A stretch of DNA of 64,000 bases from Apostichopus japonicus (GCF_037975245.1 NC_092562.1:11455001-11519000); one strand, 5' to 3'; counted from the stretch's first letter, positions 12,491 to 25,412 are shown. Made by a program: numbers and translations. The notes: generated from the sequence alone by a model not told the origin.

Positions 12491-15400
12491 AGGTCAGGGG
12501 GACGGCAGGTGGTGGTATAGTGTCAAGGATGGTGGCTCTTAAGTTTGAACTAGAAGTTGAAATGGCAATTTGAGAGGAAGGTTTAAATACAACATATCAT
12601 TGATATCATGAACGGTCAGTACTGCAAAATGGCCACAAATCTTAATCAATTACTAGCTAATTTCTGCTAGAGTGACTGAAATTTGGGGGCCCCCCTCTCT
12701 CCCCCCTCTCTCTGTCCAAGTCATGGATAGTGGAGAGAAGGGTGAGATTTAAAGGACTATATGATGACACATTATGTCAGGTTTGGAATAGCTGTGTTTG
12801 TAATTAGTTATGTTATAGACAGTAAATTACTTCCGGCGCAAAATATTAGATAGCGGTGCAGGCCGGGGCCAGGGGGAGGGGAGGGGGGACGGGGTTGGGT
12901 GAGCATCAGGGTGAAAGAAGATTTTTGCAGGAGAGGGTATGTACTCACGATGGAGGTACAGGAAGGATTGAAACGTTACATAGAGACCTTGTTTGTCTGT
13001 ACTGTAGTAATGTCGAATCAAAACAATAACCAGAGAATGACTTGATTTTGGTAATTCGGTGCAGCACCCCCCCAGTCCATGTTCCTTGTAGGGGCTGTAC
13101 TCTAGTTGAAGTAATCTGGATGTATCCTGGACTAAGAGAATATATTGGAATGTTTAACTTCCAGAAGATAGTGTATATACAGAGAAACCCCTGTCATTCC
13201 CATGGGGAGGAGATCACTGGGAAACACTCGCAGTCGTCTGTTAAGTCTCTCACAACAGTTCTTTTCTTTACAAATGCATAGAGCCGTCACGAAAATGATA
13301 ATTATACAGGAGAAATACATATTTATCAAATTCGGATAGATAAGATTTTAGTGAGTGTTTACAAACCGCCGCACTCCGAAGCCTAACAAGGAAAAAATTA
13401 GGCACGGCCACGGTTTAATGTCCATTTTGTTCTTCTTTTCTTTTTCTTGTAACAACTGTTGTATTGACACGCCACAGTAATTCTAGATACGTCACAGAAA
13501 ATCAAGAACGTGGTATTCTGTGCCAATAGAAATGAAAAGAAAAAGAAAGTAAGAAATCACAACTTTTCTCATGATGGTAATGGTAATTTTAAAACTCCCT
13601 GAATGTTAATAATCTTTTCATTTTCAAGGTTTCCAAATGAGTCAAAATTATGAATGAATACCTCATACATTTATTTCCTTGCCACATCTATATTGTGTTT
13701 GACTTTATCTTTTCCTCTCTTTTGCTGGGCCATGATGGGTTAATTGTTTTCTCATAATAAGTTAAAAGTCACAATTTTCCTTTTTTTTTGCTAATTTGGT
13801 ATTCATCCTAGCGTGCATACTTAGTATTCATTTTTTGGACAATTCCGTCAATATTTGAGATGGACGTGATACTGTAATTATTATTTTTTTGTTTCACTTT
13901 TGTTTCTCTTTTTATTTGATTAATATCAAATGTATTCTTCTGTTTACTTTGATATCAATGCACATTTGAACAGTGTTAATTACAAAACATTCTTCAAACA
14001 TTGACATTTGAAACCTTAAAAATAAGAAAGTTGTTGGGGGGAGGGGGTGGGAATCCTTAAAAGCTAACAATGTTACAAAGGAACAGTGATTTTTAATTTT
14101 TGCAAGCCAGTTATTATCTCATCATTCCACTTCTATTAAGTTTCAATTGTCTTTTAGGCTCACATAGATAGAAATGATATGGTCCCTGACAAATAGCTTA
14201 CAACCTTTGTCCAAAAAAACATGGAGATGTCACATGGGCTTCTGAATTGCCACTGTTCATATGGACAGGGTTGGCCTATGAGCAGATACATAAAATATTG
14301 TTTCATGTAGATAAATATTTGAATTTAATAGCCGTTTGATTGTCAAAGACTTTCAAGTGGCTTGACAGCCCCCATCCCCCACCCAAAGCTGCCACCCCCC
14401 CCCTCCCAAGCAGACTAAAGAAGCTTTTAGCATACATGATGGATGGTTACTATTAAGGTGAAAGCTGTATGATTGGTGATTATGCTGATATTAAGAACGA
14501 GTTATGTAGAGTACTCAAAACAGCCACAGAAAATGTTCACAGAATGCTCCATTTTGTAAAGCAAGATTAGGGAAATACATCAAAGTAAATAGATGGAAAA
14601 AATGCCATACCAATGTTAAAAGAAAGCAGTTTAAAAACTTGAGATTACATGTGTGCATAATGGTAATTGGGGAAGAATAGGAGGAGGAGGCAGGAACAAT
14701 TATATATTAGTTTTTAAATATCTCTTTAGAAGCAAGGGCTTAATAGGTTAGGAAATGGCAAATCTCTGAGCCATACATACAATGCTAAAAGCTTGATTGA
14801 TTTGCACCAGCTAGCTGTATAAGGGTAGCCCATTGCTTGTTACATGTCAGATTACAGTGGTTAAAACTTGTACTGGGACGTGGTGGTATACTACAGATAG
14901 CTTGTCAAATTCAAAAAAGTTTCATAGATTTGGGGAAAAGAAAAAAACTGGATAAGATTCTTTAATGACAACTCATGGAGATGGTTGTACAGAAGGAATT
15001 AGTGTGAGGTTTCATGACATATATGCAATTCACGAATTCACTTTGCAAGTGACTGCATAACTAATCCAATATATCGTTAAGCAGGACTCCATCGTCCACT
15101 GTCGAAAGGGCCCTCAGTTTGATCAAGAAGGTGTTTCGTTAAGTTTTTCCAAAGTAAGAACGAGCAGTCGGCTATTATTTCTTCACAAGCTTCACCTTTT
15201 CTATCATCGGGATTTTGTAGCGTATCACAAGCAAGGTTGGTCGTTGATTCTCAATAACATCCACCATTCTCTATGAGTTAATGTGTTTGGTAGTATGGAA
15301 TCGCTACTTTTGAACTCCTTGCCCTTGAATTGGTTAAAAGATTCCTCACCTCTCTGTATAGTTTCACTGAGATAGCATCCGGAAATTGTTAATGACAAAA

Positions 15401-16478
15401 CCATGTACCTTATGTGGATGATGTCGATCCCTAGTGATAGTAACAGAGTAAAATAATCTGAAAATGTGAACATTTTAGTGTTGATCAATGATGACGGTGC
15501 TCGTCTGTTAATCACCGACCCATATATGCATTAATCACCGACTTAACTCGTTAGGGTCAGGGAATAGTATTGTCTTCTATCATCGTCTAAATAAGCGAGT
15601 TGAATTGATGCTTTGACTAGATAATTGGGAGATGGATCTATCTCGGTAGATGATTTTGTACTGCAAGTTTTGATGCGATGGTGGCAGGGTTTCTTACGTG
15701 ATATTTGCAGCTGTCAATTAACGTCTTCTTCTATTGTTTTTATTGTTTGTAAATGCAAACGTGAGGAAGAGGAACTTTGTAACTACTATTCAATCCAGAC
15801 AATTGTGAGATCTCACAAACGTATTCATGATTGGAACGTAAAAGGGGTTTGTTGGGGGGGGGGGGGTAGCCACGGAGGTTGTTGGTGAGGGATGGTGCGT
15901 ATAATCATGATTGTGGATGGCTTAACAAAGAAGATAATTCCGAATGGTCATTCAAGAAGTGAGTGGAGTGAGTGTCGTTTAACTTATTGCACTCGTCGTC
16001 GATATATATCATGTGCCAGGAATTATTACAAAGTTCATATGTTGGCCTATGAGACGGTCTGAGACTTTGCAGTACATGCGGAAATTTTACAATGCAATTC
16101 CTTTAGACGACTATTAAAACTGTGGTAAAATTATTCCATGATTTGAAGTTGAAAAAAGAATAAACACCGGCATAAAGTTGTCATGACTTCTGTAACAGTT
16201 TTTGGGGATTGTGGGACTTTTGTAAAGTCAAGTCAGTTTTGTGAGATCCTGAAATGGAGGATAGGTGGGAGGATAGGTGGTCAGTGTGTGAGTGTTTTCT
16301 TTGAGGTTTGTGACTAAGAGTAATTGACAAGACTATAATCACAAGACGATAACAACATGTAGTTACTGGTTTGCTATATTTATATTTGATATTTAAATAT
16401 TCACATCTCAAAGTGTTATGGTGGAGGATTGTGGTAACGGTTTAAGCTTGAGTTGAAAAGGTCATTGTAGAAATAGGG

Positions 16479-16910
16479 TTTATTGATTTTGTGGTGTCAG
16501 TCCGTTGGGATCGTGAGGCATTGAGAGAGACGAATGGAAAACTGTATGTCTGCCTGTCCACGCTTGTGTGGCGTTACAAGGTTGAGTTACAGGTGGATGG
16601 TGGCATTAGTGGGATCATGATACAATTAAAGGAAAAGAAATGTACTAGTACTAGGTAATTACACCACTCGTGATGGGTACTCTTTAACAGATGGTTTGAT
16701 TGTGGTGTCATTAGTGGGATCATGATAAATATGGAGATGACAACATTGAAAAGGTTTTGTACACTCATAAAATCATGTTAAAATCATTTTGGTAAAAATA
16801 GTAAATACTCCCGCCTATGAAGGATGAACAATTCTGATTGGGGTTAGGTTTTGATTGATTTGTGGTGTCATAAGTGGGATTATGATCTATCTAGAGATGA
16901 CAATCATTGA
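16479..16910 (+). repeat. Dispersed GTGGTGTCAT...GATCATGA repeat
   Basis: Four irregularly spaced copies (about 16,483, 16,598, 16,696 and 16,855) of a block reading roughly TTGATTTGTGGTGTCATTAG then TGGGATCATGATA. The last two copies are followed by AGATGACAA..ATTGAA. Spacing varies, so it is not a simple satellite. All copies fall in the presumed SSBP 3' UTR. Confidence 0.65.
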
Positions 16911-17736
16911 AGAATTTTACCAGATGAATTATAGTCGCTCTTTCACTCCGGGGGGAGGGGGGTAATACGACATTGGAAAACTGGACATGGACATGACAGG
17001 CGAAGGGTCTTGATTTCAAAGTCAACGGTTGCCATGGCTCTGTGGTGGTTGTTTATACTTTTGTTTTTCTAATTATTTAAGAATCGACTTACTTTAATCC
17101 TCTTGTACAAATTGTGAAATTTGTGTCACATCATAGTAATGTTTGCTACGGCTTTATTTATGAAGAAGGACATCCATCCCGTTGGATTTATTTGTTCTGT
17201 ATGGATACTCCAGTTCTGTTTTTGTCCGTCTCCTCGTTATCATGATCATCATTATTATTATCATCATTATTATCATTATGATTATTTTTTATTTTCTGTG
17301 GTTATTTAGGAATGATTGAATGTGAGAGAGAAATATTGTACAGTCGTTTTTTTTTTTTTTTCCTCCTTTTTCATAGAAGATGACAATTCATTACCATTTT
17401 GCAATACATGTTATAAGGAAAGAACCGAAGCCCTTCAAGTTTCTAGTAGTGATTCAGATTTTTTTTTTTTTTCTTTTTTGGACTCCCGTTATTGTACAGA
17501 TTTATCGCTAAGTGGCTTCTGTTCGGACTTGATTGTTTTATTTTTTTTTCCTTCCTCTTCTTCTCTGTTTTCTATACATACCAACCAATTGTAGACCAGT
17601 AGCTGTAGATTATTGATTATTTATTTGTCCAAAGTTCTGTAAGAGTAAGGAGTTTTCTATTGTTATCGGACCTTTTTTTTTTGTCAAAAGAAATTTTCTG
17701 TAGTCACTTTTGTGTAGATACTACTGCCTCAACTGT

Positions 17737-17742
17737 AATAAA
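17737..17742 (+). promoter_or_regulatory. Polyadenylation signal AATAAA
   Basis: AATAAA followed about 25 bases later by a TGT/TTG-rich stretch (ATTGTCCATTGTTTGC). This is the best candidate 3' end for the SSBP transcript. Confidence 0.5.
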
Positions 17743-17985
17743 AGAAGATAATATCAAAATCATTGTCCATTGTTTGCATTTTTATTTCCACCGAGGATTT
17801 TCATCGTCACAATATTATCTACGTACATAATTATTTCTGCCCCCCACCCCCACCTGCTTTCTTCCCTGGAGACCAAGAATTATAATATCCATTTATTTAC
17901 TTTTGTTTCTGTATTTCAAGTATCCAATCGCCTGTTTACCAATGGATCCCATGTGATACCTAACCCTAGTATGGGGTTAAGTGGA

Positions 17986-18275
17986 ACTGCCACCCGCCCT
18001 TCCACCCCTCACCAATTTGCCATCTTCGTGCTGGCCGCTGCCACGCTGGCCTTCCACCCCTCACCAATTTGCTATATCCTTGAAGTCCACTGCCACCCAA
18101 CCTTCCACCCCTCACCAATTTGCCATCTTCGTGCAGGCTGCTGCCACCCTGGCCTTCCACCCCTCACCAATTTGCCATCTTCGTGCAGGCTGCTGCCACC
18201 CTGGCCTTCCACCCTCACCAATTTGCCATCTTCGTGCAGGACGCTGCCACCCCGGCCTTTCACCTCTCACCAATT
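17986..18275 (+). repeat. About 52-bp minisatellite
   Basis: Five to six copies of a 51-52 bp unit containing CACCAATTTGCCATCTTCGT and GCTGCCACCCTGGCCTTCCA. Copies 4 and 5 are almost identical. It keeps several frames open on both strands, which explains the long but spurious ORFs here. Confidence 0.88.
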
Positions 18276-18523
18276 TTTCTGAATCAATATGAATAAAGCA
18301 TACTTCAGGATGTCTCAAAAGTCAGAAAAATATCATTTTGACATGCTACAGAGAATTAAGATGCAATCATGCAATTGCCTTCAGTCCTGCTTATCCCTTT
18401 AACCTTTGTGTTTGATTTTGAGCAAACGTCCTTTAAACATTAAAGGTCATTAGAGTTGCCCTCAAAATTTAGCTAATCTAAATATCGCTAACAGTGTACA
18501 AAGCCAAAGGTACTCACCTGGAC

Positions 18524-18797
18524 AGGGGGTAGGAGCCGGGGGGGGGGGGTTTACTGGGGCCACGTGCCCCATACTTCTTTCCAAAATAGCACATGTGCCC
18601 CTTTGATGAAGAACTGTCTTTTGGATATCTTAAGCCTTTATTAAGTTTAATATTTTGTTTTAATTTTTCACGTGCACCATAATAGTATTTATATGGCCGG
18701 TGTGTATTGGTTTATAACAAACGAGTGGTGGTTGTGGAATGAGAAATTCCTCTGTTGTTGTGCCCCCTCCCCACTTTTTGGAAGCTTCCTACCCCTG
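18524..18797 (-). mobile_element. hAT-type MITE, inverted copy A
   Basis: It begins CAGGGGGTAGGAGCC and ends ...GCTTCCTACCCCTG, giving imperfect terminal inverted repeats. It is the reverse complement of the element at 20846-21175: both share AAGACAGTTCTTCATCAAAG, the CACGTGCACCATAATA segment, the CCACCACTCGT segment and the poly-G block. I found no matching 8-bp target duplication here, so one end may be altered. Confidence 0.7.
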
Positions 18798-19518
18798 CTC
18801 CCTTGAGGAATATTATAAAATATCGGGGGAAATGCTATTTGAATATGAAATATGGGTAACCGTTACCTGACTTTTTTAGCGTATATATATTGCAGAATAC
18901 GGATGTCTTTTAATCAAAGCGGCTGGACTACCCAGACTACTATCCAACCCATGTAATGAGCCGTTGCAACTGCTTGGAAATTTCTTCTGCGGTAACAGAA
19001 AAAAAAAATGTCAGCAACAAAGTAAACCAATGACTAATGTAGAGTAAACATGCTGCCCATTGTAGTCGCAAATATTTCTGATTTTCTGCTGATACGTTAG
19101 CCAAATTTGAGAGTTTAATGATAAAGAAGGAGGCGCCTGACAAATAACTGGGTCGACGGATTGGTGGGGGTGGGGGAGGGAGGCTGCGGTAGGAGAAGGG
19201 AGTGTCATAACTCCTAGGACTGACGGTTGATTGAAGCCCTGAAAGCCTCCCCGTCTGAGGTAATATAACGTACGAGCATTATGAGAGTGATACCCGGAAC
19301 TTTAGCGAGGCTGATTGACAATATGAACATATGAAGCGGATTTATATGGTAGAATGAACAATCTTTAAAAGAAGCCATGAAGTAGCATGGTTCTTATCAA
19401 CTAAATAAAGACAAAGAATAATTGACATTCATAAAAATGAATACTGTCTTACTGATGAAACATGTTAAAGTACACTGCCTATCGTTAAGGTAAACGCATG
19501 GAGTTGTTAGAGTATAGG

Positions 19519-20787
19519 CAGGGGCGGGATTTGAGTTGTGAAAGTGGGGGGGCACACCTGCCATCAAGACTATCTAAGCGGAGCGCCACCATCGGTTGGC
19601 GCGGAGCGTACAAGAAATTTTTTGGCTTTACAAACCCTCCAGATGGCCGGAAACGGCACTTCCCGAGTGCTCTAAGCTGCATGTACCCATCCTTGAAATA
19701 TGGATCTCATGTCTGCAATTGTATCTAGATAGTAAATTATCGTTTAAAAATTTGAAGAGGATTGATATAGTATAACATATGGTCAGATGGTGATGTACAA
19801 CTTTTGTTACCGTATACGTCACTATCTAAGCGGAGCGCCATCATCGGTTGGCAAGGAGCGTCGAAATTTAAGCAAAAAGGAAATCCTAGATCAGCAAATA
19901 TGACACCTCTGGTAACAATAAATCACATCTAGACAGTTCTTTCCCCCTAAAATTATTAGTATATTGTGCATTCTACCGATCAAGAATATGTTCAGCACCC
20001 ACTTCGAAATTCTCCCCGCGGTCCCCACTTCTTGGAGCACTTGGCAAATATTGGGGGCTGAACATACCTTCACCCCCCCCCCCCACTTTTATGCAAAACC
20101 AAACGTAAGTGTTTCATTCATCATCGAGAATAGATCCGAAAACGGAACTCAAAGCCACACATTATTTTATCGGCCCTACCGAAACTGCCGAGTGCTGTAT
20201 ACTGTAACAATGTATTTAATGTGTTACTGTGTTAGTGCCAATTTGTAATTTACATTATTCGATTTGCATGCATCATTCCAGGATTTCGAGCAGTAAAGAA
20301 ATTACATCGGCATTGCCATTGCATATTGTTGAATTACACGGGGGGGGGGGGGTGTCATGTGTCAGTATATTGAATTTAATTATTGATATACCCAATATGC
20401 AAATTTGGCTTTCGTAAATCGTTTCTCAATTCAAATCTCAATCTCAAATCAATTCCTGAAGCTAGCACTGTAGCACATTCCGCGGATTCATCACATGCAG
20501 AATTGAATCGCTAGTTTGTTAGCTCCAGGATTCGTAACCTGTGCTGCGAAACATGTGTGCTAGCTCTAGCTCCAGTTATTCTGCATGCTTCATGCTACTA
20601 TGTTAATCACAAATTCGACTTAGATTCGAATCAAATAGGCCTATTTTGATAGAGCTTTTGTGGGGGAATAATTTCGATTAGGGTTGTGCACATTTGTCTG
20701 CAAAAACGACAAAAAAAAAAAAACTAAGGTCTGGGAAAAAGTGGGGGGGCAAATGCCCCCTCTTGCCCCCCCGTAATCCCGCCCATG
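19519..20787 (+). mobile_element. 1,269-bp non-autonomous hAT-like element
   Basis: The termini are CAGGGGCGGGATT and, at the right, AATCCCGCCCATG (inverted repeat). They are flanked on both sides by the exact 8-bp duplication AGTATAGG (19511-19518 and 20788-20795), which is the hAT hallmark. There is no transposase frame inside. Near the left end it carries the ACTATCTAAGCGGAGCGCC / GGTTGGCGCGGAGCG block also found in elements at 38.7 and 39.4 kb, and a second partial copy of that block at about 19,820. Poly-G/poly-C runs lie just inside both ends. Confidence 0.85.
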
Positions 20788-20845
20788 AGTATAGGTATCA
20801 TAGAGTTGTAATATATTTCTGTGGTTGGTTAAACACAGGAGGATC

Positions 20846-21175
20846 CACGGGGATAGGAAGCTTCCAAAAATGGGGGGGGGGTACAACACCAGAGGGGCAC
20901 TTTCTCATTCCATAACCACCACTCGTTATGCTATAAACCGATACAAACTGACCATATCACTTAAATATATATGATGTGTTAGTATGCTATCAATACTATT
21001 ATGGTGCACGTGAATAATTAAAATAAAATATTAAAATTAACAAAGGCTTAAGATATCCAAAAGACAGTTCTTCATCAAAGAGTCACATTTTATTTGCCAG
21101 TAGGGCACATTTGCTATTTTGGCAAGAAAGAGGGGGCACGTGTCCCCAGTGCCCCCCCCGGCTCCTACCCCCTTG
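20846..21175 (+). mobile_element. 330-bp hAT-type MITE, inverted copy B
   Basis: The termini are CACGGGGATAGGAAGC and GGCTCCTACCCCCTTG (12 of 16 bases complementary). They are flanked by the perfect 8-bp duplication GGAGGATC (20838-20845 and 21176-21183). No coding capacity. It is a reverse-complement relative of 18524-18797. Confidence 0.85.
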
Positions 21176-22689
21176 GGAGGATCCCTCGCTCAACCTGTAA
21201 CTAACGTATTGAGAAGGCAATTATTATTTTGGAGTGAGCCCCGTTCATTCTCCTTCATGAGTGTATTATGGAACAATCCCTGTCAGTTAGAAAAAGCGGA
21301 CTCTTTTCAAAGATCGACAATCCAGTAGAGATGGAAACATCTCTTGTCCAATGCAGCAAGTACATGCTATGGCAATAATGTAACTTAGACGTTACTGGTT
21401 AAAGAGTCGGTCTGTTTGGGGTGCATTAGGGAACAATACAGAGTAACATTATGAGGACAGATGGGGAACAGCCTAGATCAGGGATGACGAGGCCTACTGA
21501 TACCTATTCACCAGCCCCTAACCCCCCCCCCCTCCCACCACACACACACACACACACACAGATAATTCAAAGAGAAAACCGTAGATAGAACAATAAGAAA
21601 ACGAAGAATTTCCCCAAGAATTTCGACAAAGTTTAATTCGATGTTATATCTGTAGTCAAGTCGTGACTCCTTGAGAAGACCACATATTGCATATGATTTG
21701 ATCTAGCCTAAGTAAACAATAACAACAGATTCACAAAATGGAAGGGTGAGGATTTTTTACCTAGGAAAATAAATTCAGAATTTGGAGCAAGGGCGGAGAA
21801 GTCTGGCGGGAAATGACGGGGTTTGTATCTCGGGGTAGTGTCCTTTGTGGAAACCTTACGTCCCGTTTCATAATAGATACACCCCCCCCCCACCCGCTCC
21901 ATCCTTCAATTTTTTTAAAAATATTTCTTTGGTGTATTTGTCGGGGGGGGGGGGGGATTTAGAATACTCTTTCTTGCTGTGTTATCCACAATTTCTTATT
22001 TAAAAATATACGGTTACTTCCAATGTTGAAATTTTGTGGAAGATTTAAGAAAACTGTCGGTAATAAGAAACTGTCCTTGTGTTGATGAAATCACATATTG
22101 GAATTTGTGGTTCACCGTCTCACAATTCAGTGTCGCATGTTCCACTACCCCTCGAAATAAGTCGCAAATGAAGATTAACTATATCAAGTTTTGTCAAATA
22201 TGGCCTAAAATATATGAAAGTCGTAGTTTTGCAGGAAGGCTGTGGGATTTTAAAGCTGTCTTCGCGAGGGAAAAAGTCCTGTTACATCAATAACAGCATG
22301 GTTTTACTGTATTTCATGGTAACGTCTTGATATTTTTCATATGAATATTCGAGAAGGCTTTTAAACGTTTCTATTATGCCTGAGGTAAAAACTGATGAAA
22401 ATATTGAATCTGAGTGTATCGAAATTTTAAAGTTACGATTTGTAAATATCATGAAGAGAGCCTTCTAAAAGTAAGTGACTCGACGATTATATGTGTAGAA
22501 CAATGAAGAGATATTAAGATTACATATTCCTTTTATCTTCTTTGTTTTTATTTCTTTGAAATCCCTTCTTTGGAATGGTACGGGCCAGCCTGAACAGTGA
22601 AACTGTCTCACTGCAACATTGCCACAAGGATTACATAACGATAAACATGCCTGTGACGTTGGATAGCTCACGTGACATAGGATGTACTT

Positions 22690-22879
22690 GGGTACACTAT
22701 GTGTATATACCGTATAAACTATAACAGTGAAGGTATGTACGCGCCAGGGTAATGCATCGTCCCCAGGGTCGCTAACACCCAGCGCGTTCACGTCACCATG
22801 GGGACACGGCATCTCACAACTGCGTTACTTGTCCAAGTGTACGAGCGTCTTTGACCGACTGTCACTGCTTTTCACGCCG
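22690..22879 (+). promoter_or_regulatory. Possible promoter and non-coding first exon
   Basis: This patch has more CpG than its surroundings. It has a TATA-like GTGTATATACCGTATAAA at about 22,700 and a good donor CCG|GTAAGT at 22,880. The ATG in a good context at about 22,798 opens only an 18-codon frame. It could be a 5' UTR exon for the gene at 29.7 kb, whose coding exon begins at an acceptor, but nothing ties the two together directly. Confidence 0.2.
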
Positions 22880-24339
22880 GTAAGTCACGCATTACCACAT
22901 ATTACATATAAAATGTAATGTTATAACACTAAATTATGGTAATACGTAATGTGGAAACACGTATTTTGTGGATTTTTGTCTTCATATAAGTGAAAAATGA
23001 TCCCCAAAAAAGTTGTTTTGGTGCCCGTTATTAGCCTGCCGTTATACGTACTACTTCACCCAGTGCACTATATTTCATATATTGCATAATACATATTGCG
23101 TAATATGAACACACACACACACATATATATGGAGATATATATATATAAGTATGCATCAAAAACGTTGGTTGTTATTATTAACCATAGGGTCGTGCACTGA
23201 AAAGCATAAAATGGGCGTGAAAAAAGTGCCCAATAAGTGTTGCACTTTTGCGGGCCTATGCCAAGTGACGAATTTAATTTACCGTGTTGTAAAGCATGTC
23301 TATGGGCCTATAGGTCTATAGGCGCCTATCTTGTTCAGTTGAAATATTAACAAAATGTAGTATGCTATGCCCATTCACACAATTATTATCAATATCCGTC
23401 ACCGCCAAATAGGCATATAAAGTCCACTCTCATTATGACTTATACCTTAAGTAAGCATTAAATGTAGTTCAGTGTTCATCTAAAACAGATGAACATGTTA
23501 ATCTTCACTTAAAATGATATGTATTGCCTATCTGAATAAACGCCAGAAAAATATACTATTGTATGGCAACATGTCAGAAATAGTAGTTTTAATGTTTCCT
23601 CTCTTTAACTTTTTTCAGCAGGGGTGGGAGATGAGGGGGGGGGGGGGATGAGGGGAGGATTTAGTGATGCTAAAGCATCACTGTAGTGTGTATAAATGAA
23701 TAGACTTTCATAATAAATCCGATTTACTTTTGTTGTTGTTTCTTGTTCTCTATTGGCCTGATACATATATATGTCAGCAAGTATATATAAACAATTGTTC
23801 TCATGTACTTTACCACAATTTCTTCCCATGTACTTCACCACCATTAATGTATACTTATCCACAATCGCAACATTCCCCGTAGAAACAGGCCTTCATAAAA
23901 AAAATCCTTTGGAAAATCCCTGCCGGCTGTAAGCAAGATTTTGGCCGCATTCTTTTATAAATCCTGCAGGATTTGTAAACTGATTGCTCTTGGATTAGCA
24001 GGAGTTTACTCATTTTTAAAGATCCTACAGACATGCGCAGACCCCCCCCCTCACCCATACACACACATACACATACAAAAGAGGGGAGGCAGGGAATGTA
24101 CAGAAGTTTTGCAGATTTCCCACGGGATAACAGGGTCATTAATTCTTGTTAAAACAATGTGTGGCACTATAAATGTGGTATTAAACCGTCATATACCAAT
24201 TAAACAGTATCTGTAATTAAATTAGCGATAGTTTAATAATTATGCTTTGAAGTGTTCCTGCATTTACAAGCTATCTAATCAGCGTTTAGTACACCCTGGA
24301 AGAATCTACTTAAAACAAACACTACAAAATGGTATAGGC

Positions 24340-24624
24340 CATAGGCGTAGGAGGCGGGGGTTGAGGTTTTTTTTTTGAAAATTCGGGCAATATACTGAGA
24401 ATTGTTCGGGCACCTATATATACTGAAATAAAAATAATTTGCAATGTGTTTTTCAATGGTTAAACTTGATTGAATGTATGATTAATGAATGCATGTTATT
24501 GGCATGCGATGTAATAACCGATGCATGCCTATATGATATGCATATTAACATGTTGAATTTTGGTTGTATTTTCCGGACAAGTCGTTACAGCCCCCTCAAA
24601 TTAAATTGGGCTCCTACGCCTATG
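24340..24624 (+). mobile_element. 285-bp MITE with 14-bp inverted repeats
   Basis: It starts CATAGGCGTAGGAG and ends with the exact reverse complement. The left flank is GGTATAGGC and the right flank GGTATAGCC, giving a near-perfect duplication. The interior (AATTTGCAATGTGTTTTTCA, CATGCGATGTAATAACCGAT, GACAAGTCGTTACA) recurs at 41.2-41.5 kb. No coding capacity. Confidence 0.8.
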
Positions 24625-25092
24625 GGTATAGCCTACTGCATAATATGCAGCGGGATCTAAGTAAAGGATACTTTTTTAAATAAGGTGTACTGTAACATTT
24701 AAGAAAATTCGCATCTTTGTCTCACATGTATTTGTTTTTATTTCTTTTCCCAAATAGAGGGAGTGGGGTGGGGCGGGGAGAGGGGTCAGTGATAAGAAAA
24801 AAATCACTGAGGTGAGTATATAATTAAAATAAATGGTAATCATAAATCTGATAGGGTTTTGTTGTTGTTTTCTTTCAGTTTTTCCATTGATTACTATTAA
24901 ATAATAATTTAGCAAGAATTTCGACATTCTGTCTCAGATACGAGACATGATCAATGTACTTATTCTGCAATGACGGTATACACCCCCCCCCCCCCAGTGC
25001 CTGTATGTCTGGTTTAACGAGCTCAGTATAGTCATATTTAGGCTTTAAAAACAATCACAGATTTAATCGAATAGTGATTTTAGGGACAAGTT

Positions 25093-25412
25093 TATATGGA
25101 TATAATCATAATAATATTTGTTTTTAATATAGCGCTTTATACCAGCGATAGGTCTCAAAGCGCTTTACAGACGTTATATAACCCCTGGTCAATGATAACC
25201 TGTCCCAGAGACGATCCCCCAGTCGGCAGCAGTTTATATACTGCGCTCAATGACAAGTTACCTCACAGGTACCCATTTAACCTCTGGGTGGAGAGAGGCA
25301 ATTGAGCTAAAGCATCTTGCCATAGGATACAACGTAATGAACTAGGCAGGAATCGAACCAGCAATCCTTGGATCACGAGTCCGACGCCTTAGCCAATTGA
25401 CCACCACGCTCT
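25093..25412 (-). mobile_element. tRNA-derived SINE
   Basis: Read on the minus strand, it begins with a tRNA-like head: an A-box-like TGGTCAATTGGCTAAGGCGT, an anticodon-arm-like GACTCGTGATC, and a near-consensus B box GGTTCGATTCC. A body follows (plus-strand ACAGGTACCCATTTAACCTC), then a tail with paired AGCGCTTT boxes and an A/T-rich ATTATTATGAT end. This layout is typical of conserved-domain SINEs of marine invertebrates. It is followed on the plus side by a short duplicated AATGTGTCATAGTC. Confidence 0.8.

Larger units (their letters stand above)
11901..17760 (+). other. Probable long 3' UTR of SSBP
   Basis: No credible coding exon follows the stop codon for nearly 6 kb, and the first well-placed polyadenylation signal followed by a T/GT-rich stretch is at 17,737. 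An earlier AATAAA lies at about 16,160. The interval holds CAA/CAT microsatellites just after the stop, a duplicated segment near 12.4 kb, dispersed repeats at 16.5-16.9 kb and poly-T tracts at 17.35-17.55 kb. The extent of the UTR is inferred from absence of other genes, not proven. Confidence 0.45.

Noticed and set aside
17770-18318. Long overlapping open frames on both strands
   Set aside because: They are produced by the 52-bp minisatellite; translations are repeats of the same low-complexity words with no coding signal.
20341-20353. Many poly-G/poly-C runs as individual quadruplex sites
   Set aside because: They occur throughout the window, mostly near transposon ends, and no single one stands out; noted in the element entries instead.
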